Of a stretch of DNA of 9,308 nucleotides, positions 7,598 to 9,308 are shown in pieces; the first letter of the stretch is position 1, and every line of letters starts with the position of its first letter. The notes beneath the pieces were generated by a model that saw only the letters and a list, made by a program, of their open reading frames with translations, was not told the DNA's origin and searched no databases. The stretch is from Bacteroidaceae bacterium (GTDB taxonomy: Bacteria; Bacteroidota; Bacteroidia; Bacteroidales; Barnesiellaceae_A): the NCBI GenBank assembly GCA_017561285.1, contig JAFZDG010000302.1:1-9308 (forward strand), read 5' to 3'. The translations under genes and the position numbers were made by a program.

Positions 7598-7627
7598 GAG
7601 GAGGCAATAATGTCTCCTCGTTTTTTT
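7598..7627 (+). terminator. Terminator-like hairpin with T-tract in the rimP leader (possible attenuator)
   Basis: GAGGAGGC (7598-7605) pairs with GTCTCCTC (7612-7619) over eight base pairs, one of them G-U, around the loop AATAAT. One base later comes a run of seven T (7621-7627). This is the architecture of an intrinsic terminator, yet it stands downstream of the predicted rimP promoter and upstream of the rimP start. It could attenuate the operon, or mainly stop readthrough from the YgjP-like gene. A terminated transcript would be only about 35-40 bases long. Confidence 0.65.
7599..7612 (+). promoter_or_regulatory. Strong Shine-Dalgarno and alternative in-frame ATG, inside the leader hairpin
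   Basis: AGGAGG (7599-7604) is a full match to the 16S rRNA tail CCUCCU and sits five bases before an ATG at 7610-7612 that is in frame with rimP and would add eleven residues (MSPRFFLDTTH). Such a match is unusual in Bacteroidota, where initiation generally does not use this pairing. Both elements lie in the hairpin: the SD in the 5' arm, the ATG across loop and 3' arm. It may be a real initiation site, or only the sequence of the terminator stem. Confidence 0.4.
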
Positions 7628-7642
7628 CTTGACACTACACAT

Positions 7643-8110
7643 ATGATAGACAAACAGACCGTTTACGACATCGTAGCCGAGGCTCTACAAGACAGCGATT
7701 GCTTCATTGTAGATGTGATGGTACGCCCCGGCAACAGCATTATCGTAGAGATAGACAACAAAGAGGGTATTGATATAGAGCGTTGCGAGACATTGCACCG
7801 CCACATCGAGTCGAAGCTCGACCGCGAAGTAGAAGACTACGAGTTGGAAGTAGGCTCGGCCGGTATCACATCGCCCTTCAAGGTAGTAGCACAATACCAA
7901 AAGAACATTGGCAACGAGGTAGAAGTATTGAGTTGCGATGGTCGCAAACTGAGCGGCATATTGAAGGAGTGCAACGACTATGCCTTTACACTCACCATCA
8001 CCAAGAAGGTGAAACCCGAAGGCAGCAAACGTAAAATTGAGGTCGAAGAAGACCTTCAATTTGCTTATAATGAAGTAAAATACACTAAATATCTAATCAG
8101 ATTTAAATAA
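7643..8110 (+). CDS. rimP: Ribosome maturation factor RimP
   Basis: RimP assists maturation of the 30S ribosomal subunit. From the ATG at 7643 the protein has 155 residues and begins MIDKQTVYDIV, the usual start in Bacteroidales homologues as I recall them. The N-terminal alpha/beta domain includes VEIDNKEGIDIERCETLHRH and the conserved EDYELEVGSAGI (about 65-76), the counterpart of the family motif YxLEVSSPG(L/I). The C-terminal Sm-like domain (about 85-155) has GNEVEVLSCDGRKLSGILKE and ends in EVKYTKYLIRFK. The frame is open further upstream, with ATG at 7610 (preceded by a strong Shine-Dalgarno) and at 7568. I chose 7643 by conservation; the 7610 start would give 166 residues with an unconserved extension. 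nusA starts three bases after the stop, the conserved rimP-nusA order. The leader carries a terminator-like hairpin. Confidence 0.93.
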   Translation: MIDKQTVYDIVAEALQDSDCFIVDVMVRPGNSIIVEIDNKEGIDIERCETLHRHIESKLDREVEDYELEVGSAGITSPFKVVAQYQKNIGNEVEVLSCDGRKLSGILKECNDYAFTLTITKKVKPEGSKRKIEVEEDLQFAYNEVKYTKYLIRFK

Positions 8111-8113
8111 ACC

Positions 8114-9308
8114 ATGGCAAAAAAAGCAGAAACCATCAGTATGGTAGATACGTTCTCAGAGTTTAAGGACCTCAAGAACATTGAAGTAACCACCATGATT
8201 AGCGTTTTGGAAGAGTCGTTCCGCAACGTGCTTGCCAAGATGTTTGGTACCGACGAGAACTTCGACGTAATCGTAAACCCCACCAAAGGCGACTTTGAGA
8301 TTTGGCGCAACCGCGAGATTGTAGAGGATGGAGAAGTAACAAACCCCAACATGCAGATTTCGCTCAGCGAGGCCAAAGCCATAGACCCCGACTTTGAGGT
8401 TGGTGAAGAGGTTACCGACGAGGTTATTTTCGAGAAATTCGGCCGCCGCGCCATCCTCAACCTGCGTCAAACATTGGCCTCTAAAATTCTCGACTTGCAA
8501 AAAGACGCTCTCTACAACCGCTACAAAGACCGCGTTGGAGAGTTGGTTAGCGCCGAGGTATATCAAATATGGAAAAAAGAGATGTTGCTCGTTGACGACG
8601 AGAACAACGAAATAATCCTCCCCAAAGAGGAGCAAATACCCACCGATTTCTATCGCAAAGGCGACACTGCCCGCGCCATAGTACTCGATGTAGAAAACAA
8701 AAACAACAATCCCAAGATTATTGTTTCGCGCACATCAAACGACTTCTTGCGCCGCCTCTTTGAGCTGGAGGTTCCCGAGATTCACGATGGTCTCATCCTC
8801 ATTCGTGCCATTGCCCGCATACCCGGCGAGCGCGCCAAGATTGCCGTTGAGTCGTACGACGACCGCATCGATCCCGTAGGTGCTTGCGTAGGTGTAAAAG
8901 GCTCGCGCATACATGGTATCGTTCGCGAGTTGCGCAACGAGAACATCGATGTCATCAACTACACATCCAACCCCTCACTCTTCATTCAACGTGCCCTCAG
9001 CCCCGCCAAGATTACATCTATCGAGGTTGATGAGGTCAACAAGCGTGCATCGGTTTACCTCAGCGACTCTAAAGAGGTTTCGCTCGCCATCGGTAAGAAC
9101 GGTCTCAACATACGCTTGGCGATGAAACTCACCGGTTACGAAATTGAGGTATGCCGTCTCAAACAAGAGGGCGAAGAGAGTGTGGGCATCTCACTCGACA
9201 AGTACAAAGGCGAAATCGACTCTGCTGCCATCAGCGCATTTATGGCTGCCGGCATCACTACCGACCAAATGGTACGCAACACTTCGGTAGAAGAACTTGC
9301 TGCCAAGA
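8114..9308 (+). CDS. nusA: Transcription termination/antitermination factor NusA (partial, 3' end off the right edge)
   Basis: NusA binds RNA polymerase and nascent RNA, slows elongation, and stimulates hairpin-dependent termination or, with partners, antitermination. The visible 398 codons cover the RNAP-binding N-terminal domain (about 8-130), the S1 domain (about 138-208, from RVGELVSAEVYQI to KIIVSRTS), KH1 (about 230-285, with DPVGACVGVKGSRI, GxxG at 260-263) and KH2 (about 298-350, with SLAIGKNGLNIRLAMKLTGY). The tail after KH2, IDSAAISAFMAAGITTDQMV, starts a helical segment that continues past the window. The N-terminal domain is of the diverged Bacteroidota form, beginning VDTFSEFKDLKNIEVTTMIS. 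The frame has no stop before 9308. The gap from rimP is three bases, so the two genes are co-transcribed; infB usually follows but is not in view. Because NusA acts at hairpin terminators, the hairpin in this operon's leader is a plausible feedback site. Confidence 0.95.
   Translation, partial: MAKKAETISMVDTFSEFKDLKNIEVTTMISVLEESFRNVLAKMFGTDENFDVIVNPTKGDFEIWRNREIVEDGEVTNPNMQISLSEAKAIDPDFEVGEEVTDEVIFEKFGRRAILNLRQTLASKILDLQKDALYNRYKDRVGELVSAEVYQIWKKEMLLVDDENNEIILPKEEQIPTDFYRKGDTARAIVLDVENKNNNPKIIVSRTSNDFLRRLFELEVPEIHDGLILIRAIARIPGERAKIAVESYDDRIDPVGACVGVKGSRIHGIVRELRNENIDVINYTSNPSLFIQRALSPAKITSIEVDEVNKRASVYLSDSKEVSLAIGKNGLNIRLAMKLTGYEIEVCRLKQEGEESVGISLDKYKGEIDSAAISAFMAAGITTDQMVRNTSVEELAAK

Noticed and set aside
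7568..7642. Extended RimP start at ATG 7568 (180 residues)
   Set aside because: The ATG lies immediately upstream of the -7 box (7574-7581), so transcripts starting near 7588 would not contain it; the added residues are not part of the RimP fold.

Overview
The window looks like chromosome from a member of the Bacteroidales (phylum Bacteroidota). Three things point there. Most intergenic regions carry the Bacteroidota -7 promoter motif TAnnTTTG, in several cases with a TTG or TTTG about 19-21 bases upstream. Most starts lack a Shine-Dalgarno sequence. The gene families are typical: a secreted Omp28-like protein, a TPR / membrane-anchor / HTH regulator, a two-subunit 2-oxoacid:ferredoxin oxidoreductase, and a 155-residue RimP followed by NusA. 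I cannot place it to genus.

Layout. Positions 1-1497 (minus) hold an Omp28-type thioredoxin-fold secreted protein that runs off the left edge; its last visible residues begin what looks like a second copy of the same domain. A 270-bp AT-rich divergent intergenic region follows. Positions 1768-3597 (plus) encode a membrane-anchored TPR protein with a LuxR-like C-terminal helix-turn-helix. A perfect 13-bp hairpin at 3628-3656 separates it from the convergent korAB pair (3681-6550, minus), which encodes the gamma-alpha and beta subunits of a TPP- and iron-sulfur-dependent 2-oxoacid:ferredoxin oxidoreductase. A second divergent promoter region (6551-6740) serves korA and a YgjP-type zinc metallopeptidase (6741-7475, plus). 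The window ends in the translation/transcription operon rimP (7643-8110) - nusA (8114 to the right edge).

Most of the window is ordinary core or near-core genome, and I see no mobile element, CRISPR array, tRNA or rRNA. The most unusual structure is the leader of rimP-nusA. A consensus promoter is followed within about 10 bases by a GC-rich hairpin and seven T residues, which is intrinsic-terminator architecture. The 5' arm of the same hairpin is a strong Shine-Dalgarno sequence placed correctly for an in-frame upstream ATG that lies in the loop. This could be an attenuator or translational switch for an operon that encodes a 30S maturation factor and the termination factor NusA. The regulatory reading is inference from sequence alone.
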